A DNA stretch of 64,000 bases from GCA-003244245 sp052390115 (GTDB lineage Bacteria > Actinomycetota > Actinomycetes > Mycobacteriales > Pseudonocardiaceae). The notes below the pieces were generated by a model. It had not been told where the DNA came from. It made no database searches and worked only from the letters and a program-made list of their open reading frames with translations. Positions 41,995 through 49,735 of this stretch are shown here, piece by piece. The number at the start of each line of letters is the position of its first letter. Within the stretch, counting starts at the first letter, position 1. The position numbers and the translations under genes are program-made. The DNA lies in NCBI GenBank assembly GCA_052390115.1, contig JBQTHE010000007.1, forward strand, positions 1 through 64,000, written 5' to 3'.

Positions 41995-43077
41995 ATGCGT
42001 AGCGTGACTGTACTCGACTGGGGTCACCGTGTCGTGGTGATCGGTGAAGTTGGCCAGGCGCACGACGGCAGCCTCGGCACAGCGCACGCCTTCATCGACG
42101 CGATCGCCGCTGCAGGCGCCGATGCGGTGAAGTTCCAGACCCACATCGCTGCCGCCGAGAGCCGCACCGACGAACCGTGGCGGGTCAAGTTCAGCTATGC
42201 CGACAACTCCCGCTACGAGTACTGGAAGCGGATGGAGTTCACCCCGCAGGCCTGGGCGGGGCTGCGCCAGCACGCCGAAGATCGCGGGCTGGCGTTCCTG
42301 AGCTCACCGTTCTCGCTCGACGCGGTCGATCTGCTGCGCCGCGTGGGCGTCGCCGCATGGAAGGTCGCGTCCGGTGAGGTCGCCAACCCGCTGTTGCTGG
42401 ACGCGGTGGCGCAGACCGGGGCTCCCGTGCTGCTGTCCAGCGGGATGAGTGGCTGGGCCGAGCTCGACGGCGCCGTGGAGCGGTTGCGCGGGGCCGGCGC
42501 CGGATCGCTGGCGGTCCTGCAATGCACGTCTGCCTACCCGGTCCCGCCGGAACGGGTCGGGCTCAATGTCCTCGGTGAGATCCGCGACCGCTATGGCTGC
42601 GCGCCCGGGCTGTCCGACCACTCCGGAACGATCTTCCCGGCGCTGGCCGCGGTCGCGCTCGGCGCACGGGTGATCGAAGTGCACGTGACGCTGTCCCGGG
42701 AGATGTTCGGCCCCGACGTAGCGGCTTCGGTGACGAGCTCCGAGCTTCGCCTGCTCGCCGACGGCGTCCGTTACGTCGAGGCGGTGTTGGCGGCGCCGGT
42801 CGACAAGAATGCGGTGGCGGACGAGCTGGCGCCGATGCGTGCGCTGTTCGGCCGGTCGCTGGTAGCCCGCCGCGCGCTGCCGGCCGGGCACGTGCTCGCG
42901 GCGAGTGATCTCACCGCCAAGAAGCCGGCCGGCGCTATCCCCCCCACCCGGCTGGAGTCACTCATCGGCCGCCGACTGCGCCGCGCCCTGCACCCCGACG
43001 AGCCCCTGCACGACGACGACATCGAGCCGCCGAACCCCGTGAGTTGGGCCGACAAACCTGCAAAAGGTTCCCATTGA
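41995..43077 (+). CDS. neuB: N-acetylneuraminate synthase family protein (NeuB-like)
   Basis: A 360-aa TIM-barrel aldol synthase that condenses phosphoenolpyruvate with an N-acetyl-mannosamine-type sugar, followed by a C-terminal SAF antifreeze-like domain (about 285-345: SLVARRALPAGHVLAASDLT). Catalytic region: IGEVGQAHDGSLGTAHAFID, AVKFQTHIA, WKVASGEVANPLLL, LQCTSAYPVPPERVGLN and GLSDHSGTIF. Together with neuC (5 kb left) it implies a nonulosonic acid; no cytidylyltransferase is seen in the window. Its last codons lie in the GGAACCT repeat. Confidence 0.9.
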   Translation: MRSVTVLDWGHRVVVIGEVGQAHDGSLGTAHAFIDAIAAAGADAVKFQTHIAAAESRTDEPWRVKFSYADNSRYEYWKRMEFTPQAWAGLRQHAEDRGLAFLSSPFSLDAVDLLRRVGVAAWKVASGEVANPLLLDAVAQTGAPVLLSSGMSGWAELDGAVERLRGAGAGSLAVLQCTSAYPVPPERVGLNVLGEIRDRYGCAPGLSDHSGTIFPALAAVALGARVIEVHVTLSREMFGPDVAASVTSSELRLLADGVRYVEAVLAAPVDKNAVADELAPMRALFGRSLVARRALPAGHVLAASDLTAKKPAGAIPPTRLESLIGRRLRRALHPDEPLHDDDIEPPNPVSWADKPAKGSH

Positions 43078-43128
43078 CGGGTTACCGGCGCTGGGAACCT
43101 GCAAAAGGTTCCAGATGATGGGTTACCG
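43055..43128 (+). repeat. Two tandem copies of an AACCTGCAAAAGGTTCC hairpin unit
   Basis: Units at about 43055-43086 and 43093-43128 both read AACCTGCAAAAGGTTCC followed by about 8 variable bases and GGGTTACCG. In the second the stem GGAACCT (43094-43100)/AGGTTCC (43106-43112) is perfect around GCAAA. The element straddles the neuB stop and the 3' end of the convergent membrane gene, so it may serve as a terminator. Confidence 0.6.
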
Positions 43129-43893
43129 AAGCGGCAGCAGGATTCCGGCGACGAGCATGACTGCGGTCAGGGTCAGGGTGATCCGCAGCCGACGCTCGTG
43201 GCGCTGCCATTGACGGTCCCACCACGCGGCGTCCCGGCTGTGGTGGCGGCCCAGCGCCATCCCCGCGCGGCCGAGACCGAAACCGAGCCCCGCCAGCAGC
43301 GCCGCCACCCAGCTGCCCAGCAGCAGCACTGCCACCAGCGGCAGGTAGGGCAGGTTGCTCGGCATATGGGTGCGCACTCCGCAGCCCATCTCGAAGCCGA
43401 ACTGCAGCGCCCCCGCGTCGCCACCCGCTCCGATCACTGCCGATGGCACCTGTGCCCGGCGATGCGGTAGCGCGATGCGGTGCAGCCCGCACTCACCGGC
43501 GAGCACGAACAGCGCGATCGCGGCGACCAGGCCGGCGTGCACAACTGGCGGTAACGCCAGCCGCACCAGGCTGCCGAGCGCCACGGCCACGGTGGCGATG
43601 GTGATCCCCCCGGCTAGCAGGCCAACGGTGAAGTAGACCCGTGACGAATCCCGCCAGACCGGCGAGCTCAGCAGGTGCGCCGAGTTGACGCTTCATGCCG
43701 AGCCGGACAGCGCGTAGCCGGCGGTCAAACCGAGTAACAGCCAGGGCAGCAACCAGCCCACACTCACGATCGGTGACACCGTAGCGGCCACTGCCAGCAC
43801 TGCCAGCACACCGGTCACCAGCACCGGCCCGAGTAGGGCACGCCGTAAGCGGTGTCCCGTCCCCCCGGGCATCGGTGCCGTCTCGAACTTCAT
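43123..43893 (-). pseudogene. Multi-helix membrane protein interrupted by an in-frame TGA
   Basis: ATG 43893 opens a frame with two helices (VLVTGVLAVLAVAATVSPIV; WLLPWLLLGLTAGYALSGSA) that stops at TGA (minus strand, 43695-43693). The same frame then continues without another stop (SVNSAHLLSSPVWRDSSRVY, FTVGLLAGGITIATVAVALG) for four more helices to 43123. There is no alternative start or frameshift. This looks like one gene broken by a point mutation (or a sequencing error). It is the last gene of the MauD/MauE operon, 3 bp after the Cys-rich Tat protein. Confidence 0.65.
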
Positions 43894-43896
43894 CGA

Positions 43897-44445
43897 TCAG
43901 GGCACCAGCGGCGGTGACGACCGCCGTTCTTCGAGCCTCGCCGACCCTGCCGAGGTCAGCAGCGCGTTGCAGATCACCTGCTCCAGGTTCGGTGCCCCGG
44001 CGTAGTTGATCTGGCCGTCCGCGCACCGGTAGACGATCCCGTCGGCCTCCCAGCGCCAGGCATCGCGCATGTCCTCGCCGGCCTGGCAGATCGTGATCGG
44101 CTGGTAGCAGTCGAGCCCGTCCTCCCAGTTTCCGAAGCAGCCGTTCTTGAACCACTTGTCGGGGCCGCAGTACGACGGAGCGTAGGGAGCACCGTGGCAG
44201 ATCGGTCCGCCCGGGCCGTTGTTGTAGCGGCCGCAGTCGGGATACTCGGTGCCCTGCTCGGCCCTGGCCGGACGAGCCAATGGGATCCAGCTCAGCATGG
44301 TCATGCCCAGGGCCATGGCTGTGCTGCCGGCAACGGCCAGGAATCCCCGTCGACGCAATGCCGAGCCGGGGTCGCGAAACTGTACGGTGCGCGGCTGCGG
44401 GTCGGGACCGGGTTGATCGAGCCGGGGGACATCGGCCGGGATCAT
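43897..44445 (-). CDS. Tat-exported eight-cysteine protein
   Basis: A 182-aa protein with a twin-arginine signal (RRRGFLAVAG at 31-40, then a hydrophobic core ending ARPARA about 57-62). The mature domain of about 120 aa has exactly eight Cys (71, 83, 93, 103, 113, 120, 141, 159) and Trp-rich segments (DKWFKNGCFGNWEDGLDCY; AWRWEADGIVYRC). It resembles, in architecture but not clearly in sequence, the disulfide-rich light subunits served by MauD/MauE. Neighbours upstream are MauD- and MauE-like (4-bp overlap), implying assisted disulfide formation. Function unknown. Confidence 0.72.
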   Translation of the reverse strand: MIPADVPRLDQPGPDPQPRTVQFRDPGSALRRRGFLAVAGSTAMALGMTMLSWIPLARPARAEQGTEYPDCGRYNNGPGGPICHGAPYAPSYCGPDKWFKNGCFGNWEDGLDCYQPITICQAGEDMRDAWRWEADGIVYRCADGQINYAGAPNLEQVICNALLTSAGSARLEERRSSPPLVP

Positions 44446-44942
44446 GACGCTCCTTGCCGGTGCATCGCGGTGCTCAGCAGGCCCGTGACCTGCTCACCGA
44501 GCCGCTCGGGAGACTGCACCGGCTGCCCGGCCAGCACGGTGCCGTCGGGGTCGACGTGCAGCAGGGCCGGCGCCCATGGCAGTTCGAGTTCGGTGACGAG
44601 TCTGGGGTCCACCCGGGACCGGACGTCCGGCGCGCCGGCCCACCGTTGCCGCGGGGACAGCACCTCGAACCGGGTGCCCGGATGCGCGCGGGCCAGACGG
44701 GTGAACGGCTCGTGCACGGTGTCGCAGAAGCTGCACCCGGGGTCGAGTACCAGCAGCACCAGGGATCCCGGACCGGCCAGCGCCGGCACTCGGCGACCGG
44801 TGATGGTGTGCCGTTGCGGTGCATTGAGCCGGGCCACGTCGGCCTGCAGCTCCCGCAGCTGCCGCAGCATCCCGGCCATCGCCAACGTCAGCACCAGCAG
44901 GCAGCCCCAGGCCAGCACCACCGCCGCGGTGAGCACGTTCAC
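44442..44942 (-). CDS. MauD/TlpA-like thioredoxin-fold membrane protein
   Basis: A 166-aa protein with an N-terminal membrane helix (VVLAWGCLLVLTLAMAGMLR) and a thioredoxin domain with active site CSFC in LVLLVLDPGCSFCDTVHEPF. The cis-Pro loop appears as LPWAPALLHV. It should act outside the membrane on disulfides, probably of the Cys-rich partner encoded next. Overlaps both the MauE-like gene and the Tat protein gene by 4 bp. Confidence 0.82.
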   Translation of the reverse strand: MNVLTAAVVLAWGCLLVLTLAMAGMLRQLRELQADVARLNAPQRHTITGRRVPALAGPGSLVLLVLDPGCSFCDTVHEPFTRLARAHPGTRFEVLSPRQRWAGAPDVRSRVDPRLVTELELPWAPALLHVDPDGTVLAGQPVQSPERLGEQVTGLLSTAMHRQGAS

Positions 44943-45430
44943 GCAGCCCGCCCGTCAACCGCCGCCGGCAGGGTGTAGAGCAGCACGGCCAGCACGACGG
45001 CGCAGGCGATCAGCAGGATCGCGGCCCCGCCGTCGGGCAACGCGGCCGCCGGATACAGCGCCGTCGCCGCGAGGGTGGCGATTGCCAGCACCACGGCCCG
45101 GGCGATCCCACCGGGACCTACCTGGGTGCCCATCTGGTTGCACCCGCAGTCCGACGTGTCGCCCCGGTGGCGTCGCCACATCAGGTGGGCGGCGAAGGCC
45201 AGGTAGATCAAGCACTGGGCGGCCAGCGCCCAGCGCAGCTCGCTGATACCCCAGACGACAGCGACCACCGAGGGCACCCCGATCACGAGCTCGACAACCG
45301 CGATGGCCCGCGCCGCGGCGATGCCGGTGCCGGCCGCGGCAGCCAGTAGCTTGGGAGCCCGCAGGTGCTCCAGCCCGGCCTCGACCAGCAGGAACGCGCC
45401 TGCGAGAACCGGCACCGCCAGCACGATCAT
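44939..45430 (-). CDS. MauE/DoxX-like membrane redox protein
   Basis: A 163-aa four-helix membrane protein (MIVLAVPVLAGAFLLVEAGL; AIAVVELVIGVPSVVAVVWG; LRWALAAQCLIYLAFAAHLM; GIARAVVLAIATLAATALYP) with the conserved CGC motif in DTSDCGCNQMG. MauE-type proteins transfer electrons to or from MauD-type thioredoxins. ATG 45430 overlaps the upstream gene's stop by 4 bp; the longer upstream frame is Arg/Pro-rich shadow. Confidence 0.82.
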   Translation of the reverse strand: MIVLAVPVLAGAFLLVEAGLEHLRAPKLLAAAAGTGIAAARAIAVVELVIGVPSVVAVVWGISELRWALAAQCLIYLAFAAHLMWRRHRGDTSDCGCNQMGTQVGPGGIARAVVLAIATLAATALYPAAALPDGGAAILLIACAVVLAVLLYTLPAAVDGRAA

Positions 45431-46206
45431 GCGGCCTCCCACGTCACGCTCAGGCCTTCCAGGAAGGCTAGCGCTTTGTTCGGGTCTGGGGTGTCGCCCG
45501 GCCCGGGGACCAGCTGGGTGATCGCCGTGGGGGTGGCCAGGACCAGCGCGTCGGATCGGGACCGGCCTTGTGCCCCGATCCCCAGCGGCTGGCGCCACAG
45601 CTCGCCATGCCGGGTCAGATGACCCCGGAATTCGGGGACCGCGACCTGGCTGGTCCCGGGGCGTTCGATCGTCAGATGGCCGATGCCGGGGATCTGCTTG
45701 GCCACCCGGAGCGGTTCGAGCCGGGCTTGCCCGGTGCTGCGGGGCAGCACCAGCATGCCCAGCGGGGTGTCGGTGAGCCGGAACGCGTCGAAGATCCTGG
45801 TGATCCCGTCCGGGGAGCCGCAGGCCCGGGTGTGCAGCTCGAACCACCGCCCACGCCAGGCGGCCCGGTAGTCGGGGGGATCATGGCGGGCTGGGTTGTT
45901 GCGGATGCCGACGATCAGCTCACCGCCGCGGTAGGGCTGGCTGGTGACCTGATCGGGGATCGTGGTGTAGGTGCTGTGCCAGTCGAAGGCGCCGGCCTCG
46001 GCGACGGTGAACGCTCGGCGAGCGCCCCGGACCAGGGCGAGGAAACCGCACGACCATGGCCGGGACGCGTCCAGCGGGGTGCCGTCGGGGGCGGTGCTGC
46101 CCAAAACCGAGCGGCGCAGCACCACCTGGGACCCGTCCGGCGTGACGAACGACGTCCCACCTCGCCACGGCCAGTCGTACCGCCCGCGTTCCAGCGACGT
46201 GATCAT
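45427..46206 (-). CDS. Unknown protein leading the MauD/MauE-like operon
   Basis: A 259-aa protein of unknown family, with a beta-rich appearance (YDWPWRGGTSFVTPDGSQVV; AGAFDWHSTYTTIPDQVTSQ; GELIVGIRNNPARHDPPDYR). No signal peptide or membrane helix. ATG 46206 has GGGAG 5 nt upstream. It overlaps the MauE gene by 4 bp and is the first of five genes (unknown, MauE, MauD, Tat-Cys, membrane) with near-continuous overlaps, so it presumably acts in the same process. Confidence 0.65.
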   Translation of the reverse strand: MITSLERGRYDWPWRGGTSFVTPDGSQVVLRRSVLGSTAPDGTPLDASRPWSCGFLALVRGARRAFTVAEAGAFDWHSTYTTIPDQVTSQPYRGGELIVGIRNNPARHDPPDYRAAWRGRWFELHTRACGSPDGITRIFDAFRLTDTPLGMLVLPRSTGQARLEPLRVAKQIPGIGHLTIERPGTSQVAVPEFRGHLTRHGELWRQPLGIGAQGRSRSDALVLATPTAITQLVPGPGDTPDPNKALAFLEGLSVTWEAA

Positions 46207-46275
46207 GTCAACTCCCGAGCCCGGACACAGCCAGCCATAGTCGCACACACGCCGTCATCACGGGCACGCGGTCTG

Positions 46276-47196
46276 TCAGGTCTGCACCAATTCGGTGGGT
46301 ACGGTGATCACGTCCACCATCGCGCCGTTGCGCAGTACAGTGATCGGCAGCGTGGTGCCGATGGCCTCGGAGAACAGCTGACGCTGGATGCCCTGGGCAT
46401 CGGTGACAGGCTTGCGCCCGGCACTGAGCACGAGGTCCCCGGCGTGTAGTCCGGCCCGGTCGGCTGGGCTGCCGGGGATGACCTCGACCAGTCGCAGCCC
46501 GGAAGCCTGCCCGGTCCGTTCGGCTATCGCTGCGGGGAGTGGGGCGGGTGTCCCGACCAGCCCGAGGTAGCCGCGGCGCACCCGGCCGTCGGCGAGCAGC
46601 GCACCGATGATCCGGCGGGTGGTCGTGTTGACCGGCACTGCCATCCCCAGCCCGATACCGGCGACGGCGGTGTTGATCCCGATCACCTTGGCGCTGGCGT
46701 CGGCCAGCGCGCCGCCGGAGTTGCCCGGGTTGAGTGCGGCGTCGGTCTGGATCACGTCCTCGATCACCCGCACGGCCCGCCCCGCGCGCACCGGCAGCGA
46801 GCGACCCAGCGCGCTGACCACACCGGCGGTCACCGATCCGGCCAGGCCCAGGGGGTTGCCGACGGCGACCACCAGTTGCCCGACGACCAGCTCGTCGGCG
46901 TCGCCCAGGACGGCTGCCGCCGGCGTGGGACCCCGGGCCCGCAGCACCGCAAGGTCGGACAGCGGGTCGCGGCCTACCACGTCGAAGCGGCTCTCGGTGC
47001 CGTCGGTGAACGCCGCAACGCCGTCGTGGACGGGGCCCACGACGTGCGCGTTGGTCAGCAACAGCCCATCGTCGGTGAAGACGACGGCCGACCCAGCGCC
47101 CGGCCCGATCCGCAGGCTCGCCACATGCGGCGTGACCGCCGCCGCGACCGAGCTGACCGTCCTCGAGTACGAGTCCAACGGATCCACCACGCCCAC
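46276..47196 (-). CDS. HtrA/DegP-like S1C serine protease with PDZ domain
   Basis: A 306-aa trypsin-fold protease with catalytic triad His51 (TNAHVV), Asp81 (SDLAVL) and Ser160 (GNSGGAL), and a C-terminal PDZ domain (about 215-300, GLRLVEVIPGSPADRAGLHA). No N-terminal membrane helix or signal is visible, unlike most actinobacterial HtrA proteins, so it may be cytoplasmic or annotated from a late start. It lies 70 bp upstream of the five-gene redox operon and may aid quality control of its exported partner. Confidence 0.88.
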   Translation of the reverse strand: MGVVDPLDSYSRTVSSVAAAVTPHVASLRIGPGAGSAVVFTDDGLLLTNAHVVGPVHDGVAAFTDGTESRFDVVGRDPLSDLAVLRARGPTPAAAVLGDADELVVGQLVVAVGNPLGLAGSVTAGVVSALGRSLPVRAGRAVRVIEDVIQTDAALNPGNSGGALADASAKVIGINTAVAGIGLGMAVPVNTTTRRIIGALLADGRVRRGYLGLVGTPAPLPAAIAERTGQASGLRLVEVIPGSPADRAGLHAGDLVLSAGRKPVTDAQGIQRQLFSEAIGTTLPITVLRNGAMVDVITVPTELVQT

Positions 47197-47407
47197 CGCC
47201 TCAGGCCTGAAATTACACCGTTACTCCCGCAACGTCACCACACTGTTCGGTGTTCCGCCAGCGTCCGCCCCGCCGTTCGGACCCGAATAGCGGTGAGCGA
47301 ACCCGCATGCTGCAACGCCATTCGAAGCGAATCGCTGGGCCTGGACTGCCCGTCGTGTGGTGGCAGCGGTGGTAGTACTTTGATCAGCGTGAGGTAGCAT
47401 TGATGGT

Positions 47408-47632
47408 GTGAAACTCAGTGTCAGTCTGTCCGAGCGGGATGTCGAGTTCCTGGACGAGTACGCGTCGTCCCATGGCGCTTCGTCACGGTCGGCCGCGGTC
47501 GCCCGTGCGGTTGCGTTGCTGCGCGCGTACGTGCTGTCCGACGCCTACGAGCAGGCGTGGGCCGAGTGGGAGGACAGCGAGGACGCATCGCTATGGGAAG
47601 CCGTTGCGGCCGACGGACTTGACGGCTCATGA
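47408..47632 (+). CDS. mazE: Ribbon-helix-helix antitoxin (MazE-type)
   Basis: A 74-aa CopG-like antitoxin. The N-terminal strand KLSVSLSERDVEFLDEYASS and the helix SRSAAVARAVALLR form the ribbon-helix-helix DNA-binding fold; the acidic C-terminus (WEDSEDASLWEAVAADGLDG) would wrap the toxin. GTG 47408. It overlaps the MazF gene by 4 bp (ATGA), the standard antitoxin-toxin layout. Confidence 0.87.
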   Translation: MKLSVSLSERDVEFLDEYASSHGASSRSAAVARAVALLRAYVLSDAYEQAWAEWEDSEDASLWEAVAADGLDGS

Positions 47633-47976
47633 GACGCGGAGAGATCCGCATGGTCGATCTCGACCCGGTGCTCGGTTCTGAGGCGGATAAGGTGCGGCCA
47701 GCGGTGATCGTAAGTAACAACGGTGCGAACGCGGCAGCGCAGCGATCCGGCACCGGAGTGCTGACCGTGGTGCCCGTGACGTCGAACGTCACCCGCATCT
47801 ACCCCTTCCAGGTACTGCTTCCCGCCACCCAGGGCGGGCTTCACCGGGATTCGAAGGCTCAAGCTGAGCAGGTCCGGTCAGTCGCCGCGGTCCGAATCGG
47901 GCGCCGTGTCGGTGTCCTTCCGGGCGACCTGTTGGCCCGGCTCGACGATGCGCTGCGCCTACACCTCGACCTGTGA
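47629..47976 (+). CDS. mazF: MazF/PemK family endoribonuclease toxin
   Basis: A 115-aa PemK/MazF toxin. Recognisable segments are MRRGEIRMVDLDPVLGSEAD, KVRPAVIVSNN, VLTVVPVTSNVTRIYPFQVL and SKAQAEQVRSVAAVRIGRRV. The conserved Arg after KxRP and the Thr in PVTS, used for RNA cleavage, are present, so it is likely active. It is the only intact toxin-antitoxin pair in the window. Confidence 0.9.
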   Translation: MRRGEIRMVDLDPVLGSEADKVRPAVIVSNNGANAAAQRSGTGVLTVVPVTSNVTRIYPFQVLLPATQGGLHRDSKAQAEQVRSVAAVRIGRRVGVLPGDLLARLDDALRLHLDL

Positions 47977-48033
47977 GCGCCGCAGCGACCGAGCCATCCC
48001 GTTAGGTAGCACCTTTGTGCTACTCCGAGTGGT

Positions 48034-48394
48034 ATGGAACCGGTAGGTATTCGCGAGCTGCGGCAGCACGCCTCCCGGTACGTGCGGGCCCCTGGTGTCC
48101 AGCAGCTTGCTCACCGTGGAGACCCGTCGCGCCGTGCAGCGCGAGGACCCGTCCGCGCTTGCCCGGGCCGATCTCCTGCTGACCCGAGTCGGTCGGATCG
48201 GCATGACCGCAAGCCTCGTCGAGTCCGCTAGCCGGCTTCCTGACCGCTCGCTGCGGTCGCTGGACGGGATCCATTTGGCTACCGCGTTGGTTCTGCGTGA
48301 CGACCTGCACGCCGTGGTCACGTACGACAAGCGGCTGGCAGCCGTTGCCAAGGCACACCAGCTGCCCGTCGACTCACCCGGCGCTGCAGCGTGA
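48034..48394 (+). pseudogene. Fused remnants of a Phd/VapB-type antitoxin and a VapC toxin
   Basis: The first 18 codons from 48034 (MEPVGIRELRQHASRYVR) match the start of Phd/VapB-type antitoxins. From about 48095, in a different frame, the sequence reads SSSLLTVETRRAVQREDPSA and SLDGIHLATALVLRDDLHAV, the C-terminal two thirds of a PIN-domain VapC toxin. The antitoxin's end and the toxin's start, with the first catalytic Asp, are deleted. Non-functional. Confidence 0.72.
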
Positions 48395-48485
48395 AGATCA
48401 AGTCGAATCGCAGGCCGTCTTTGACGCCGTACCGTAGATCATTTGGGCGGGATGCGCTAGCCGGATCCTGAGTGCACTCAGCCTC

Positions 48486-48543
48486 CCGAACTCAACACCA
48501 GAGCTGTTCGGCGGACCGTGGACAGCTCTGCTGTTGAGCTCGG
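48486..48543. terminator. Long hairpin, GAACTCAACA family
   Basis: Left arm 48486-48507 and right arm 48522-48543 pair at about 20 of 22 positions around a 14-nt loop. The arms contain CCGAACTCAACA and TGTTGAGCTCGG. It lies between the VapC remnant and the convergent def gene, in a 280-bp stretch without genes. Family members are at 13352-13415 and 61694-61753. Confidence 0.5.
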
Positions 48544-48678
48544 GAACCGGAGGGTTCCTCGCAGACCGGGATCTGCGGGACAGGGGTGAGCGCTTGCAAG
48601 ACGGTGAAGCAGCTGGCTGGCTCGTTTGTCGAGGAGATCAAGTCGGTGGGCACACGAGCCCCGACTGGGAGCGCGCGC

Positions 48679-49245
48679 TTAGTCCTCGGGTGGGGTGGCG
48701 GCGGGGTCCCAGGCCAGGCCGGGCACTCCCCAGCCCTGGGCCCTGACCACTCTCTTCGCCTCGCGCGAGTAGCGGCCAACCAGCCGGTTGAGGTAGAGGA
48801 TCCCGTTGAGGTGGTCGGTCTCGTGCTGCAGGCATCGCGCCAGGTAACCGGTGCCCTCGACGGTGAGCGGCGCGCCGTCCGGATCGAACCCGGTGATCTG
48901 CGCCCAGCTGGCCCGCCCGGTCGGGAAGGCCTCACCCGGTACCGAGAGGCAGCCCTCGCAGTCGTCATCAGGATCGGGCATTCCCTCTGGCTGCTCGCCG
49001 GTTTCCAGCACCGGGTTGACCACCACCCCGCGATGCCGAACTCCTTCACCGTCCGGGCAGTCGTAGATGAACACCCGTAGGTCCACGCCGATCTGGTTGG
49101 CGGCGAGCCCGACACCCTGCGCCGCCGCCATCGTGTCGAACATGTCGTCGAGCAGCGGGTACAGCGTGCTGCCGAACTCCGTCACGAGCCGGGTGGGGGT
49201 GTGCAGTACCGGGTCGCCGATGATCCGGATCGGGCGGACAGCCAT
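48679..49245 (-). CDS. def: Peptide deformylase
   Basis: A 188-aa metallohydrolase that removes the N-formyl group from nascent proteins. All three motifs are intact: GVGLAANQIG (44-53), EGCLSVPG (97-104, metal Cys99) and HETDH (141-145, metal His and catalytic Glu142). ATG 49245 starts the conserved MAVRPIRIIGDPVLHTP. It stands alone, divergent from the DUF3263 gene. No fmt gene is adjacent. Confidence 0.95.
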   Translation of the reverse strand: MAVRPIRIIGDPVLHTPTRLVTEFGSTLYPLLDDMFDTMAAAQGVGLAANQIGVDLRVFIYDCPDGEGVRHRGVVVNPVLETGEQPEGMPDPDDDCEGCLSVPGEAFPTGRASWAQITGFDPDGAPLTVEGTGYLARCLQHETDHLNGILYLNRLVGRYSREAKRVVRAQGWGVPGLAWDPAATPPED

Positions 49246-49340
49246 GATGCGGGACAGTAATCGGGGCCCGTTCCGCGCCCATCCCGGGGACGCGTCATGG
49301 GTGCGCCGCCGGTCCTGCGGGCCTGCCCGCGTGGTTCAAT

Positions 49341-49376
49341 GGCAGTCCGAATCACAGCATTGTGATTCGGACTGCC
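49341..49376. other. Perfect 16-bp stem-loop between divergent genes
   Basis: GGCAGTCCGAATCACA (49341-49356), loop GCAT, and its exact complement (49361-49376) form a perfect 16-bp hairpin. It lies between def and the DUF3263 gene, upstream of both, so a role other than simple termination (regulatory hairpin, repeat element) is possible. Confidence 0.6.
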
Positions 49377-49419
49377 ACCCCGCTGGACGCAGCCGCGGGA
49401 TCGTGAACCGAGGAGCGCG

Positions 49420-49731
49420 ATGGACGCCGCAGCGGCGCTGCCCCCGATCGACGACCACCCCGAGGGTCTGAGCAGCCGGGAACGCGAGATCTTGGCTTTC
49501 GAGCGTCAGTGGTGGAAGTACGCCGGAGCCAAGGAACAGGCCATCCGTGAGCTGTTCGACATGTCCGCCACTCGCTACTACCAGATCCTCAACTGCTTGA
49601 TCGACCGGCGAGAGGCGCTCGCCGCCGACCCGATGCTGATCAAGCGGTTGCGCCGGCTGCGGTCCGGTCGCCAGCGGGCCAGAGCTGCTCGCCGGCTCGG
49701 CGTCGATCCGCGCCGCCAGAACCGGATGTAG
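49420..49731 (+). CDS. DUF3263 family protein
   Basis: A 103-aa actinobacterial protein of the DUF3263 family. The segment GLSSREREILAFERQWWKYA, the helix-turn-helix-like AIRELFDMSATRYYQILNCL and the basic C-terminus (LRRLRSGRQRARAARRLG) suggest a small DNA-binding protein. ATG 49420. It lies 4 bp upstream of the LytR_C gene on the same strand, an arrangement common in this order. Confidence 0.88.
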   Translation: MDAAAALPPIDDHPEGLSSREREILAFERQWWKYAGAKEQAIRELFDMSATRYYQILNCLIDRREALAADPMLIKRLRRLRSGRQRARAARRLGVDPRRQNRM

Positions 49732-49735
49732 CGCC

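Noticed and set aside
43693..43695. TGA read as selenocysteine
   Set aside because: No selenocysteine insertion hairpin is evident after the codon, the protein is a plain membrane protein without redox motif at this point, and nonsense mutation is simpler.
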